Shown one piece after another: positions 1 to 7,595 of a stretch of 39,192 nt of DNA (position 1 is its first letter; the number at the start of each line of letters is the position of its first letter). Source of the stretch: Mediterranea sp. (in: CFB group bacteria) (lineage in GTDB: Bacteria; Bacteroidota; Bacteroidia; Bacteroidales; Bacteroidaceae). The notes under the pieces are model-generated. The model was not told the origin of the DNA, did no database searches, and saw nothing but the letters and a program-made list of their open reading frames with translations. Position numbers and translations under genes: made by a program. The stretch is from assembly GCA_031261785.1 (NCBI GenBank), contig JAISIZ010000069.1, forward strand, positions 1-39,192. The letters are read 5' to 3'.

Positions 1-154
1 ATTTCGGGAATGGAGAAAAAAGCCCGGGCTTTTGTAATCAGATTTCGGGAATGGAGAAAAAAGCCCGAGCTTTTGTAATCAGATTTCGGGAATGGAGAAA
101 AAAGCCCGAGCTTTTGTAATCAGATTTCGGGAATGGAGAAAAAAGCCCGAGCTT
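1..154. repeat. 41-bp tandem repeat array A (about 3.8 copies, open at left edge)
   Basis: Units start at 1, 42, 83 and 124 and are almost identical. The last unit stops matching after 154. Each unit contains a palindrome centred on AAAAGCCCGGGCTTTT (perfect in unit 1, with one central G-to-A change in the others). Read on the minus strand, the palindrome is followed directly by a run of six T, so every unit looks like a small rho-independent terminator for leftward transcription from dprA. There are no unique spacers between units. The array may extend beyond the window start. The repeat structure is certain; a terminator role is inferred. Confidence 0.9.
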
Positions 155-292
155 CTCGTTTCACGCGGATTTGCATGAGGCTTTCGCGCCTTCGGGATAG
201 GGTGGCGCATTGATGAAGTCAGGAGGCAACGCTGATGTATTGTTGCTATGAAGTACGAGGCGAGTTGTTTTTTGTCTCTGTCTATTGTTGTT

Positions 293-1417
293 TTACAGCA
301 GCTGGTACACCCCTCCGGCGAGGACACGGATTACGCCTTTCATCTCGAGGTCGAAGAGGATGGAGGTCATTCGTCGCACGGGGATGTCGGCCTCGACTAC
401 GATGGTGTTGATTTGCAGGTCGCCTTGGCGCTCGAGGATGGCGACGATTTGCCGCTCTTCCTCGGTGAGTTCGGGGAATAGGTTGCGTTGTACGTTGCTT
501 TTCTTTTTCGGGGCGTTGGAGGGGGTGTCCCATCCCATGGACAGGACGAGGTCCTCGGCGGAGAGGAGCATGGTGGCTTTGTTGTCGTGTATGAGGCGGT
601 TGCAGCCTCGGGAGTATTCATCGCCGGTCCGTCCCGGGAAGGCGAAGCAGTCGCGGTGGTAACTGCTGGCAATGTCGGCGGTGATGAGCGAACCGCCTTT
701 CTCGGCCGATTCGACCACGATGGTGGCGTCGGACATGCCGGCCACGATGCGGTTGCGGCTGATGAAGTTGTGGCGGTCGGGCGTAGTGCCCGAGAGGTAT
801 TCGGTGAGCAAGCCGCCGCGTTCTATCATCTCCTTGGCGGTCTGCCGGTGCGCGTAGGGGTAGATGCGGTCGAGGCCATGCGCCAGCACGCCCACGGTGG
901 GCAGGCCGTTGGCCAAGGCCGACCGATGGGCGTGTATGTCGATGCCGTATGCCAGTCCGCTCGCTACGAGGATGTCGGGACAGAGGGCTTTCAGCTCGTG
1001 CAGGAAGGTGGCGCAGAGGTGCGTGCCGTACTCGGTGGCACGGCGGGTTCCCACCATGTTGACAATGCGGCGGGCGTTGAGGTCGGCGTTGCCTTTGTAG
1101 AAGAGCACGGTGGGCGCGTCGTCGCACTCGCGCAGTCGGGTGGGGTAGGCGTCGTCGTGGTAGGTCAGGCAGCGGATGTGGTTTTTCCGGGCGAAGGCGT
1201 ATTCGTGCTCGGCGCGGACGCGGGCCTGCGGATTGTCCAAGGCGTTGACAAGGCGAGGCGATATGCCGGGCAGGCGTCTGGCGAGTTCTTTGCGCAGGGC
1301 GAAGACGTCGGTGGCGCTGCCTATTGTCTCCATCAGTCGCTTGGCGATGATGTGGCCGATGCCGGGAACCAGCGTGAGGGCGATGGCGTTGATCTGTTCT
1401 TCTTCGGTGATGGTCAC
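293..1417 (-). CDS. dprA: DNA-processing protein DprA
   Basis: 374 aa, a normal length for DprA. The family loads RecA onto incoming single-stranded DNA during natural transformation. Visible parts are an N-terminal helix-hairpin-helix-like segment (VPGIGHIIAKRL, about residues 17-28), the Rossmann-type core with VGTRRATEYG (122-131), SGLAYGIDIHAH (153-164) and the FISRNRIVAGMSDA block (218-231), and a C-terminal winged helix (about 318-374). The start lies 7 nt after the stop of the thioesterase gene, so dprA is probably the last gene of a U32-thioesterase-dprA transcript. Identification is firm. Whether the organism is naturally competent cannot be judged from this gene, which is also widespread in non-competent bacteria. 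Confidence 0.96.
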   Translation of the reverse strand: MTITEEEQINAIALTLVPGIGHIIAKRLMETIGSATDVFALRKELARRLPGISPRLVNALDNPQARVRAEHEYAFARKNHIRCLTYHDDAYPTRLRECDDAPTVLFYKGNADLNARRIVNMVGTRRATEYGTHLCATFLHELKALCPDILVASGLAYGIDIHAHRSALANGLPTVGVLAHGLDRIYPYAHRQTAKEMIERGGLLTEYLSGTTPDRHNFISRNRIVAGMSDATIVVESAEKGGSLITADIASSYHRDCFAFPGRTGDEYSRGCNRLIHDNKATMLLSAEDLVLSMGWDTPSNAPKKKSNVQRNLFPELTEEERQIVAILERQGDLQINTIVVEADIPVRRMTSILFDLEMKGVIRVLAGGVYQLL

Positions 1418-1424
1418 GGTAGCG

Positions 1425-1826
1425 CTATAGGATGTAGGGGGATAATACCTCGTCGAACAACTCGCTGTCGCCCAGGCGGCCGTCCACCAGGCAGACGGTT
1501 TCGACGGAAGCTTTTATCGCCATTTTGCCGTCGCTCTTGCGGAAGATGTCTTGGTAGAACACGTATTTGATGCCCCTTTTCTCTACATAGAGCTTGGAGA
1601 GGAAGAGGTCGCCGCTTCGCAACGGCGCCTTGAAGGCGATGTGTATGCGTGCCACCACGGGATCGATTCCTTGTTCGTGGAGCGAGGCGAAGCTGACGCC
1701 GATGGACGACAGAAATTCGTGCCGCGTATGTTCCAGGTAGTGCTGGTAGTTGGCGTTGTTGACGATGCCTTGCAGGTCGCACTCATAGTCGCGCACCTTC
1801 ATTTCCAGTTCGTAGATGTAGATCAT
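1425..1826 (-). CDS. Acyl-CoA thioesterase, hotdog fold (YbgC/4HBT-like)
   Basis: 133 aa, the usual length of a single-hotdog thioesterase. The N-terminal motif YECDLQGIVNNANYQHYLE is the typical 4-hydroxybenzoyl-CoA thioesterase/YbgC block, with the catalytic-type Asp at about residue 15 followed by G-x-V-x-N. The family hydrolyses acyl-CoA thioesters in the cytoplasm; the substrate here cannot be predicted. The start used is the first ATG; an internal ATG (residue 9) just before the conserved block is also possible. The gene sits between the U32 gene (54 nt upstream) and dprA (7 nt downstream). An AT-rich leader resembling one before the gene starting at 22133 lies directly before its start. 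Confidence 0.88.
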   Translation of the reverse strand: MIYIYELEMKVRDYECDLQGIVNNANYQHYLEHTRHEFLSSIGVSFASLHEQGIDPVVARIHIAFKAPLRSGDLFLSKLYVEKRGIKYVFYQDIFRKSDGKMAIKASVETVCLVDGRLGDSELFDEVLSPYIL

Positions 1827-1831
1827 CTTTT

Positions 1832-1860
1832 TGAATTGAGAATTAAAAATTAAAAAATGA
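1832..1860 (-). repeat. AT-rich leader element, copy 1
   Basis: On the plus strand this stretch reads GAGAATTAAAAATTAAAAAA with flanking bases. Read on the minus strand it ends a few bases before the thioesterase ATG. A very similar AT-rich block sits in the same place before the ATPase gene start at 22133. The similarity is visible by eye; function is unknown (dispersed intergenic repeat or translation leader). Confidence 0.5.
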
Positions 1861-1880
1861 TAGCGAAGGGGGGGCGAGGG

Positions 1881-3185
1881 TTAGTGTTCCTTGGGGTCCT
1901 CCTCGCGCTGGTCGGTGGGGAGGCCCTTGAATTTCTTTAGTTCTTCGGTGGAGACAAGCTTGTAGAGCTTGTCGTTGGGGCGCATCTTCTCCATCTTGAA
2001 GGAGAAGTGTTCGCCTTTCTTCACCGTTGGCACGGGCTTGAGGTCGACGCGCGCCTCTTCGAGCGTGAGGAACACGGCGCCGGTGGTTGGGCCGGTCACC
2101 AACAGCTTGTCGCCCACGCTGACTTCGGCGGCCTCGGCCACGAATTCGGCCACGCCGATGTGGTCGAAGTATTTCACGCCCTTGCCCACGTAGATTTTCC
2201 GCTCGGTGGCGGCCGAGCCATAGCCGTGCGTCCATTCGCCGAGGCGCTGGCCGAGGTAGTACCCGTCCCAGAAGCCGCGGTTGAAGACGCTGGCCAGTCG
2301 CTCGTCCCATCGGGCTATCCGCTCGTCGGTGAAGTCGTTGTCGAGATAGGCTTGTATGGCCTCTTTATAGCATTCCACGACGGTGCGCACGTACTCGGGT
2401 CCCCTGGCGCGTCCCTCGATCTTGAACACACGCACGCCGGCGTCTATCATCTTGTTGAGGAAGTGTATAGTCTTCAGGTCCTTGGGCGACATGATGTATG
2501 GGTTCTCCACGTCCAGCTCCACGCCCGTCTCCTTGTCGCGCACGGTGTATGCGCGCCGGCATACCTGCATGCAGGCGCCGCGGTTGGCCGAGCTGTCCAT
2601 CTCGTGCAACGAGAGGTAGCACTTGCCCGACACGGCCATGCAGAGCGCTCCGTGGCAGAACATCTCGATGCGTACCGGCTTGCCGTTGGGACCGCAGATG
2701 TACTCCTCCCGGATGTGTCGGTGTATTTCGGCCACTTGCTCGAGGTTCAGCTCGCGGGCCAGCACCACCACGTCGGCGAAGAGGGCGTAGAAGTGCAACG
2801 CCTCGGCGTTGGAGATGTTGAGCTGGGTGGAGAGGTGCACGTCCAGCCCGATGCGGCAGGCATAGCTCATCACGGCCACGTCGGCGGCTATCACGGCCGA
2901 TATGCCGGCTTGCTTGGCGGCGTCGAGGATGGTGCGCATCAGTGGGAGGTCGGCGTCGTAGATGATGGTGTTCACTGTCAGGTAGCTCTTCACGCCGTGC
3001 TCCTCGCAGGTGTGGGCTATCTCGCGCAGGTCGTCGATAGTGAACGCGCTGGCCGATCGGGCGCGCATGTTCAGGTTGGAGATGCCAAAATAGATGGCGT
3101 CGGCTCCCGCTTGTATGGCCGCGGTGAGCGATTCGCGCGAGCCTACGGGAGCCATGATTTCGAAATCGGTTATACTATGTGTCAT
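1881..3185 (-). CDS. Peptidase U32 family protein, probable tRNA hydroxylation protein (TrhP/YegQ-like)
   Basis: 434 aa. The U32 signature is clear at residues 174-192 (EMFCHGALCMAVSGKCYLS), and further cysteines follow in ANRGACMQVC, giving Cys 177, 182, 189, 205 and 209. This cysteine set fits the iron-sulfur cluster found in U32 proteins that act in tRNA or ubiquinone hydroxylation rather than proteolysis. An N-terminal TIM-barrel-like part (about 10-300) is followed by a C-terminal beta-rich domain, as in YegQ/TrhP, which makes 5-hydroxyuridine in tRNA. It is first in a leftward cluster with the thioesterase and dprA. U32 membership is firm; the TrhP role is inferred from length and domain order. 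Confidence 0.9.
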   Translation of the reverse strand: MTHSITDFEIMAPVGSRESLTAAIQAGADAIYFGISNLNMRARSASAFTIDDLREIAHTCEEHGVKSYLTVNTIIYDADLPLMRTILDAAKQAGISAVIAADVAVMSYACRIGLDVHLSTQLNISNAEALHFYALFADVVVLARELNLEQVAEIHRHIREEYICGPNGKPVRIEMFCHGALCMAVSGKCYLSLHEMDSSANRGACMQVCRRAYTVRDKETGVELDVENPYIMSPKDLKTIHFLNKMIDAGVRVFKIEGRARGPEYVRTVVECYKEAIQAYLDNDFTDERIARWDERLASVFNRGFWDGYYLGQRLGEWTHGYGSAATERKIYVGKGVKYFDHIGVAEFVAEAAEVSVGDKLLVTGPTTGAVFLTLEEARVDLKPVPTVKKGEHFSFKMEKMRPNDKLYKLVSTEELKKFKGLPTDQREEDPKEH

Positions 3186-3229
3186 AGGGTCATTACGTAT
3201 TTGTAGCCATTGTGGCTTAATAACGTTTG

Positions 3230-3237
3230 CAAAGATA
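3230..3237 (-). promoter_or_regulatory. Candidate -7 element for the U32 operon
   Basis: TATCTTTG on the minus strand matches the Bacteroidetes TAnnTTTG element exactly and lies about 45 nt before the U32 start. No TTG was found at the expected -33 distance, so support rests on the -7 element and position. Confidence 0.5.
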
Positions 3238-3481
3238 CGGCTTTTCCGGGAGTTTTTAGCACATTATTCCGTTGTATTGTTTTTGTGCGCCAACTCTGCG
3301 GTTAGCGGCTCGCATATATATCGCCACTTTGTCCGATATGGCTTTGTCCAGGCTACGGACAGGGCCATGGATTGGTTTTCTTGTCATTGCTGTAATTACT
3401 TAAAAGGGTTAATTTCAGTTTTCCGCTCCGACAAAAGTACATGATTTATTTGAAAACAACGCCATCGGCGCAAAAAATGGC

Positions 3482-3489
3482 TACTTTTG
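3482..3489 (+). promoter_or_regulatory. Candidate -7 element for dus
   Basis: TACTTTTG matches TAnnTTTG exactly and lies 24 nt before the dus ATG. A TTTG at 3449-3452 is too far (29 nt) to be a standard -33 element. Confidence 0.5.
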
Positions 3490-3513
3490 CACCGGAAAAA
3501 GAAACAGATACAG

Positions 3514-4518
3514 ATGAAGATAGGTCCTATAGACTTGGGCGAGCGTCCCGTGCTGCTCGCCCCGATGGAAGATGTGACGGATCCCGCCTTCCGCTTGATG
3601 TGCAAAAGATTCGGGGCCGACATGGTGTACACGGAGTTCGTGTCGAGCGACGCCCTGGTGCGTTCCGTGAGCAAGACGGAGCGGAAACTCACCATCAGCG
3701 ACGAGGAACGGCCCGTAGCCATACAGATCTACGGCAAGGACGCGGAGACGATGGCCGAGGCCGCCCGCATCGTGGAGCAGGCACGTCCCGACGTGCTTGA
3801 CATCAACTTCGGCTGTCCCGTGAAGCGGGTGGCCGGCAAGGGGGCGGGAGCGGGGCTGCTGCAAAACATCCCCCTGATGCTCGACATCACCCGGGCGGTG
3901 GTCGACGCCGTGCGCGTCCCCGTGACGGTGAAGACACGCCTCGGATGGGATGCCGACCACAAGATTATCGGCACCCTGGCCGAGCAGCTGCAGGACTGTG
4001 GCATCGCCGCCCTCACCATACACGGCCGCACCCGGGCGCAGATGTACGCCGGCGAGGCCGACTGGACACTGATAGGCGAGGTGAAGGCGAACCCGCGCGT
4101 GCGCATCCCCATCATAGGCAATGGCGACGTCGCCACCGCCGAGCGTTGCGCGGAGTGCTTCGACCGCTACGGGGTGGACGGGGTGATGATAGGCCGCGCC
4201 AGCTTCGGACGCCCATGGATCTTCAAGGAGGTGAAGCATTACCTGCTTACGGGCGAGGAGCTTCCGCCGCCCGGCTTCGAGTGGTGCATGGACGTACTCC
4301 GGCAAGAGGTGGACGACAGCGTGAAGCTGCTCGACGAACGGAGGGGCATCCTCCACGTGCGCCGACACCTGGCCGCCAGCCCGCTTTTCAAGGGGATACC
4401 CAACTTCCGCGACATCCGCGTGGCCATGCTCCGCGCCGAGACGCGGGAGGAGCTGTTCCGCATCTTTGACCGCGTCGCCGACCTCATGACGCGGGCCGGG
4501 GCGACACCCTGCCCGTGA
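3514..4518 (+). CDS. dusB: tRNA-dihydrouridine synthase (DusB type)
   Basis: 334 aa from the ATG at 3514. An upstream TTG would give a 9-residue extension that overlaps the -7 element and is rejected. The protein reduces uridines in the tRNA D-loop using FMN and NADPH. APMEDVTDPAFR (about 16-27) is the N-terminal Dus signature, and DINFGCPVKRVAGKGAGAGL holds the catalytic Cys101. TIHGRTRAQMYAG, GNGDV and GVMIGRASFGRPW form the flavin/phosphate-binding part. A C-terminal helical RNA-binding domain follows. Its 3' end overlaps the end of the convergent PAP2 gene by 35 nt. DusB (NifR3-type) is the best family match. Confidence 0.95.
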   Translation: MKIGPIDLGERPVLLAPMEDVTDPAFRLMCKRFGADMVYTEFVSSDALVRSVSKTERKLTISDEERPVAIQIYGKDAETMAEAARIVEQARPDVLDINFGCPVKRVAGKGAGAGLLQNIPLMLDITRAVVDAVRVPVTVKTRLGWDADHKIIGTLAEQLQDCGIAALTIHGRTRAQMYAGEADWTLIGEVKANPRVRIPIIGNGDVATAERCAECFDRYGVDGVMIGRASFGRPWIFKEVKHYLLTGEELPPPGFEWCMDVLRQEVDDSVKLLDERRGILHVRRHLAASPLFKGIPNFRDIRVAMLRAETREELFRIFDRVADLMTRAGATPCP

Positions 4519-5464
4519 ACCAACGCTTGAACATCCAGGTGGTGGCCACGTAGACGAGGAAGGCGGAGAGGAAGCCCACGATGGCGTCGATGGCGTAGTG
4601 CGCCTGTATGTACACCGTAGCCCCGCAGAGCAACATGTAGAAAGGCACCAGGCAGGCGAACAGCGTCTTGCTGCCCCGCCAGGCCATGATCATGAGTATG
4701 GTGGCGATGCCGACATGGGAGCTGGGGAACGCCGCGGTGGGACGTTCGCCCACTTGCTGCGAATCTTCCACCAGGTCGTAGAAGAAGCCGTGCTGGAATC
4801 CCGGGCCGGGAAGCAGCTCATGGTGCAGGTTGAAGTAGTCGCCGATGGCGGGAAAGACGCCCTGTGACACGTTGTCGGAGCCGATGGCCGGGAAATAGAA
4901 CTGCGGACCGGTGACCGGAACGAATATGTATATAAGGTAATAGATGAAAAACGAGGCCGCCAGCACGAACGAGATTTTCTCGAACCACTGGTACCGCCTG
5001 AGGAAGTAAAACGTGATGACGATGAGCATCATGGGGTAGTAGAAGAAGTAGCCCAGGTTGAACGCTTCGCTCACCAGCAGCTGCGGAAAGGTGTGGCAGA
5101 ACCATACCGAGGGCTGCATGCCGAAGATGAACTGCTCCACGGAGGCGAACAGGTGGTCGAGGTTGGGCAGGAAGCGGTTGAACTCGTACGTGTCGGGATA
5201 CCAGTAGGAGAGCAGGCTCATCTGTATCACGACCCGCGCGTAGGCCGCCAGCTTGCAGGGCGCCAGCCGGTAGAGATTCATCAGCAGGAGCGTCACGATG
5301 GCGATCACCATCCGCTGGCCCAGCATCACCCATGGGTGATCCATCTGCTGGAAGAGAAACAAGATGAGCACCGAGGTGAGCAGGTTGTACGCCAGGGCCA
5401 CTTTCTCTATCGCAAACAGCCCTTTCGCAGGCTGTTCCGCGCGCTTGAACAAATCTAAAGCCAT
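4484..5464 (-). CDS. PAP2-superfamily membrane phosphatase / phosphotransferase
   Basis: 326 aa polytopic membrane protein with at least six hydrophobic segments. The PAP2 active-site motifs are visible: FPSSH (246-250) and HYAID (289-293), the latter carrying the second His and Asp. The family dephosphorylates lipid phosphates or transfers head groups; the size and layout (PAP2_3/Aur1-like) would also suit a sphingolipid head-group transferase, which Bacteroidales could use, but this is speculation. Its ATG lies inside the last codons of the upstream epimerase (10-nt overlap), so the two are translationally coupled. Its 3' end overlaps the convergent dus gene by 35 nt. Confidence 0.85.
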   Translation of the reverse strand: MALDLFKRAEQPAKGLFAIEKVALAYNLLTSVLILFLFQQMDHPWVMLGQRMVIAIVTLLLMNLYRLAPCKLAAYARVVIQMSLLSYWYPDTYEFNRFLPNLDHLFASVEQFIFGMQPSVWFCHTFPQLLVSEAFNLGYFFYYPMMLIVITFYFLRRYQWFEKISFVLAASFFIYYLIYIFVPVTGPQFYFPAIGSDNVSQGVFPAIGDYFNLHHELLPGPGFQHGFFYDLVEDSQQVGERPTAAFPSSHVGIATILMIMAWRGSKTLFACLVPFYMLLCGATVYIQAHYAIDAIVGFLSAFLVYVATTWMFKRWFTGRVSPRPAS

Positions 5465-6462
5465 CCTTCGTCTTTATACCAGGCGATAGTCTCGCCCACG
5501 CCTCGCCGCAGGTCGTACTCGGGGGTGTATCCCAGCTCTTCGGTGGCGGGTGAGATGTCGCATCGCCAGTTGCGTTGTTTCATGATTTGGTATTTGTCTG
5601 AATTGAGCGTGCTGCTCCGCCGGGCGCGTGTCGCGACGAACTCGGATATCGACGAGATGGCTTTCAGCGCGAAGAGGGGGCATTTGACGCGTACGACCAA
5701 CGGATTGCCCAGCTCTTGGCGTATCAGGTCCGAGAAGGCGCGGCTGCTGTACACCTGCCCGTCGGACAGGAGATAGGAGCGTCGGCTCACTTGCCGCTCT
5801 ATCCCCTTGAAGATGGCTTGCGCCACGTCTTTCACGTAGACGAACGTGAGGTCCTGCCGACGGTATCCCACCGCGAAGTCCACGTGCCGCTTGATGGATT
5901 TCGCCATGAGGAAGTAGTCCGTCTCCCGGGGACCGTACACCCCCGTGGGGCGGTAGATGACGTATGGGAACCCGGGCAGGCTCTGTATGTACAGCTCGGC
6001 CTTGAGCTTACTGAAGCCGTAGGCGGTGTTGGGCGCCGGCGTGTCGTCGGCGCGGATAGGGCTGTAATCCTTCTCGCGTATGGGGCCGCACACGCTCAGG
6101 CTGCTGATGTAGATGAACTGCTTGGGTACCATGTTCAGCTCGCGCAGGATGTCGACGAAGTATTTTGTCTGTAGGTAGTTGACGTACTCGAATTCTGCCT
6201 TGTCGGCACACTTGGTCACCCCGGCGCAGTGGACGATGTAGTCGAACTTGTTGTATGTCCCTTTGTGCCCGGAGAGCTGGGCGCGGAGTTCGTTGGGGTG
6301 GGCGAAATCGAGCGTGAGGAAGCGTATCTTTCTGTCGGTGAGGTAGCGTTTGCTGCTGCTGGATCGCATGCCTGCCCATACGGCATATTTCCTTTTCAAC
6401 GCTTCTTCGACGATGAAGCTCCCGATGAAGCCGCTCGCTCCGGTGATCAATACACTCTCCAT
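5455..6462 (-). CDS. NAD-dependent epimerase/dehydratase (extended SDR)
   Basis: 335 aa from the ATG at 6462, which starts just before the nucleotide-binding motif GASGFIG (8-14). An in-frame ATG at 6492 would overlap the upstream gene and adds a basic tail without family support. The SDR catalytic set is visible: Ser120/121 in YISSLSV and YGFSK with Tyr148 and Lys152. The family acts on nucleotide sugars or on sterol/flavonoid-like alcohols; the substrate cannot be named. It lies between the cation transporter (10 nt upstream) and the PAP2 gene, which it overlaps, so a common transcript is likely. Confidence 0.88.
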   Translation of the reverse strand: MESVLITGASGFIGSFIVEEALKRKYAVWAGMRSSSSKRYLTDRKIRFLTLDFAHPNELRAQLSGHKGTYNKFDYIVHCAGVTKCADKAEFEYVNYLQTKYFVDILRELNMVPKQFIYISSLSVCGPIREKDYSPIRADDTPAPNTAYGFSKLKAELYIQSLPGFPYVIYRPTGVYGPRETDYFLMAKSIKRHVDFAVGYRRQDLTFVYVKDVAQAIFKGIERQVSRRSYLLSDGQVYSSRAFSDLIRQELGNPLVVRVKCPLFALKAISSISEFVATRARRSSTLNSDKYQIMKQRNWRCDISPATEELGYTPEYDLRRGVGETIAWYKDEGWL

Positions 6463-6472
6463 ATATCTCTGT

Positions 6473-7378
6473 CTATTTCTTTTTTGGTTCAATATGAATG
6501 CTAATCAGGGTTCGCTCGCCGAGCAGCTCCTTCAGTCGCCGCTCCATGGCCGTCACCGTGGCGTGCGCGTCGTCTATCCGCAGGTCGCCGTCCATGCGCA
6601 CGTGCACCTCCACGGCGCAGTAGTTGCCTATGCGCCTGGTGCGCAGGTGGTGGGGATCGCTCACCTCGGGGAAGGCTTCCAGCGTCTCCACGATGCGCGT
6701 CTCCACGTCGTCGGGCAGCGATTTCTCCAGCAGCTCCTCCACGCAGGGTACCAGCAGCTTGACGGCCACCCGCATGATGTAGAGGCTCACGATGACCGCC
6801 GCTATGGGGTCGAGTACCCGCCAGCGCTCGCCGAGGAAGATGGCGCCGCCGATGCCGACGGCCGTGGCTACCGACGAGAGCGCGTCGCTCCGGTGGTGCC
6901 AGGCGTTGGCTACCACCGCCTGCGAGTCCAGACCCTGGCCTTTCCTCACGGTGTATTGGTACACCAGCTCCTTCGAGACGATGGAGATCAGCGCCGCGTA
7001 GAACGCGATCATGCCCGGTTCTTCCAGCGAGCCACCTTCCAGCACGCGGTAGATGGTGGAGGCTCCGTTCCAGAAGATGCCAAACCCCACGCACAGCAGT
7101 ACCAGCCCGATGATGGCTGTGGCCAGCGTCTCGAACTTGCCATGCCCGTAATCGTGATCCTCGTCTTGCGGCTTGCCCGCTATGCGCACGAACACGATGA
7201 CGATAATGTCCGTGGCGAAGTCCGACAACGAATGCACGGCATCGGCCATCATGGCGGCGCTATGCCCCACGATTCCGGCCACAAACTTGAACGTGAGCAG
7301 CAAGAGGTTGACCACGCTTCCCACGAAGGTCACCCGGTAGATCTCTTTTTCTCGCGAGGCATCGTTTTTCTTGTCCAT
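6473..7378 (-). CDS. Cation diffusion facilitator family transporter
   Basis: 301 aa, typical for a CDF (FieF-like) metal/proton antiporter that exports Zn, Fe or related divalent metals across the inner membrane. Six membrane segments precede a cytoplasmic C-terminal domain. The transport site DAVHSLSDFATD (46-57) gives the expected D/H-x3-D pattern in helix 2, HDYGHG (75-80) follows, and helix 5 carries HHRSD. The C-terminal domain (about 210-300) has the small ferredoxin-like dimerisation fold expected of CDFs. It is first of a leftward cluster with the epimerase and PAP2 genes and diverges from feoAB. Confidence 0.93.
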   Translation of the reverse strand: MDKKNDASREKEIYRVTFVGSVVNLLLLTFKFVAGIVGHSAAMMADAVHSLSDFATDIIVIVFVRIAGKPQDEDHDYGHGKFETLATAIIGLVLLCVGFGIFWNGASTIYRVLEGGSLEEPGMIAFYAALISIVSKELVYQYTVRKGQGLDSQAVVANAWHHRSDALSSVATAVGIGGAIFLGERWRVLDPIAAVIVSLYIMRVAVKLLVPCVEELLEKSLPDDVETRIVETLEAFPEVSDPHHLRTRRIGNYCAVEVHVRMDGDLRIDDAHATVTAMERRLKELLGERTLISIHIEPKKK

Positions 7379-7544
7379 CTATCGTATTATCTTCTTGCAC
7401 GTCAGGGAGTACTGAACATGCCGCGAAGGTACGAGAAATAATGAGATAACATGCGCTCGCGAGGACTAAAAAACGCGGCCGATTCCCCATGCGGCCAGAG
7501 AAAATGGCGCAGCCCTCTCACTTATTTAAAAACATTCTAAATAA

Positions 7545-7576
7545 TTTGTTCACGTGGGAGGGATGGATTATCTTTG
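7545..7576 (+). promoter_or_regulatory. Promoter of the feo operon
   Basis: TTTG at 7545-7548, a 20-nt spacer, then TATCTTTG at 7569-7576. This is a full match to the Bacteroidetes -33/-7 consensus. The expected start point would leave a leader of about 15 nt before the feoAB ATG at 7596. No obvious Fur box was recognised. Confidence 0.85.
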
Positions 7577-7595
7577 CGGCAAATTTTTCAATCCT

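Larger units (their letters stand above)
3186..3513. other. Divergent intergenic region between U32 and dus genes
   Basis: 328 nt without a credible gene. It is AT-richer than its flanks and holds TAnnTTTG-type -7 elements in both directions: minus-strand matches at 3230-3237 (TATCTTTG) and 3432-3439 (TACTTTTG), and a plus-strand match at 3482-3489 (TACTTTTG). Nothing else, such as an RNA gene or repeat, could be recognised. Confidence 0.6.

Noticed and set aside
79..327. 82-aa minus-strand frame covering the end of dprA and array A
   Set aside because: It is out of frame with dprA, translates the repeat units and has no start context.
488..1570. Long plus-strand frame opposite dprA
   Set aside because: An antisense shadow of a GC-rich gene, rich in Val/Gly/Ala with no motifs. 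The same holds for the long frames opposite the U32 gene (2007-3206) and hydG (17089-18840).
3432..3439. Second minus-strand -7 element upstream of the U32 gene
   Set aside because: TACTTTTG is an exact match but lies almost 250 nt before the gene, with a closer match at 3230-3237, so it is not listed as the operon promoter.
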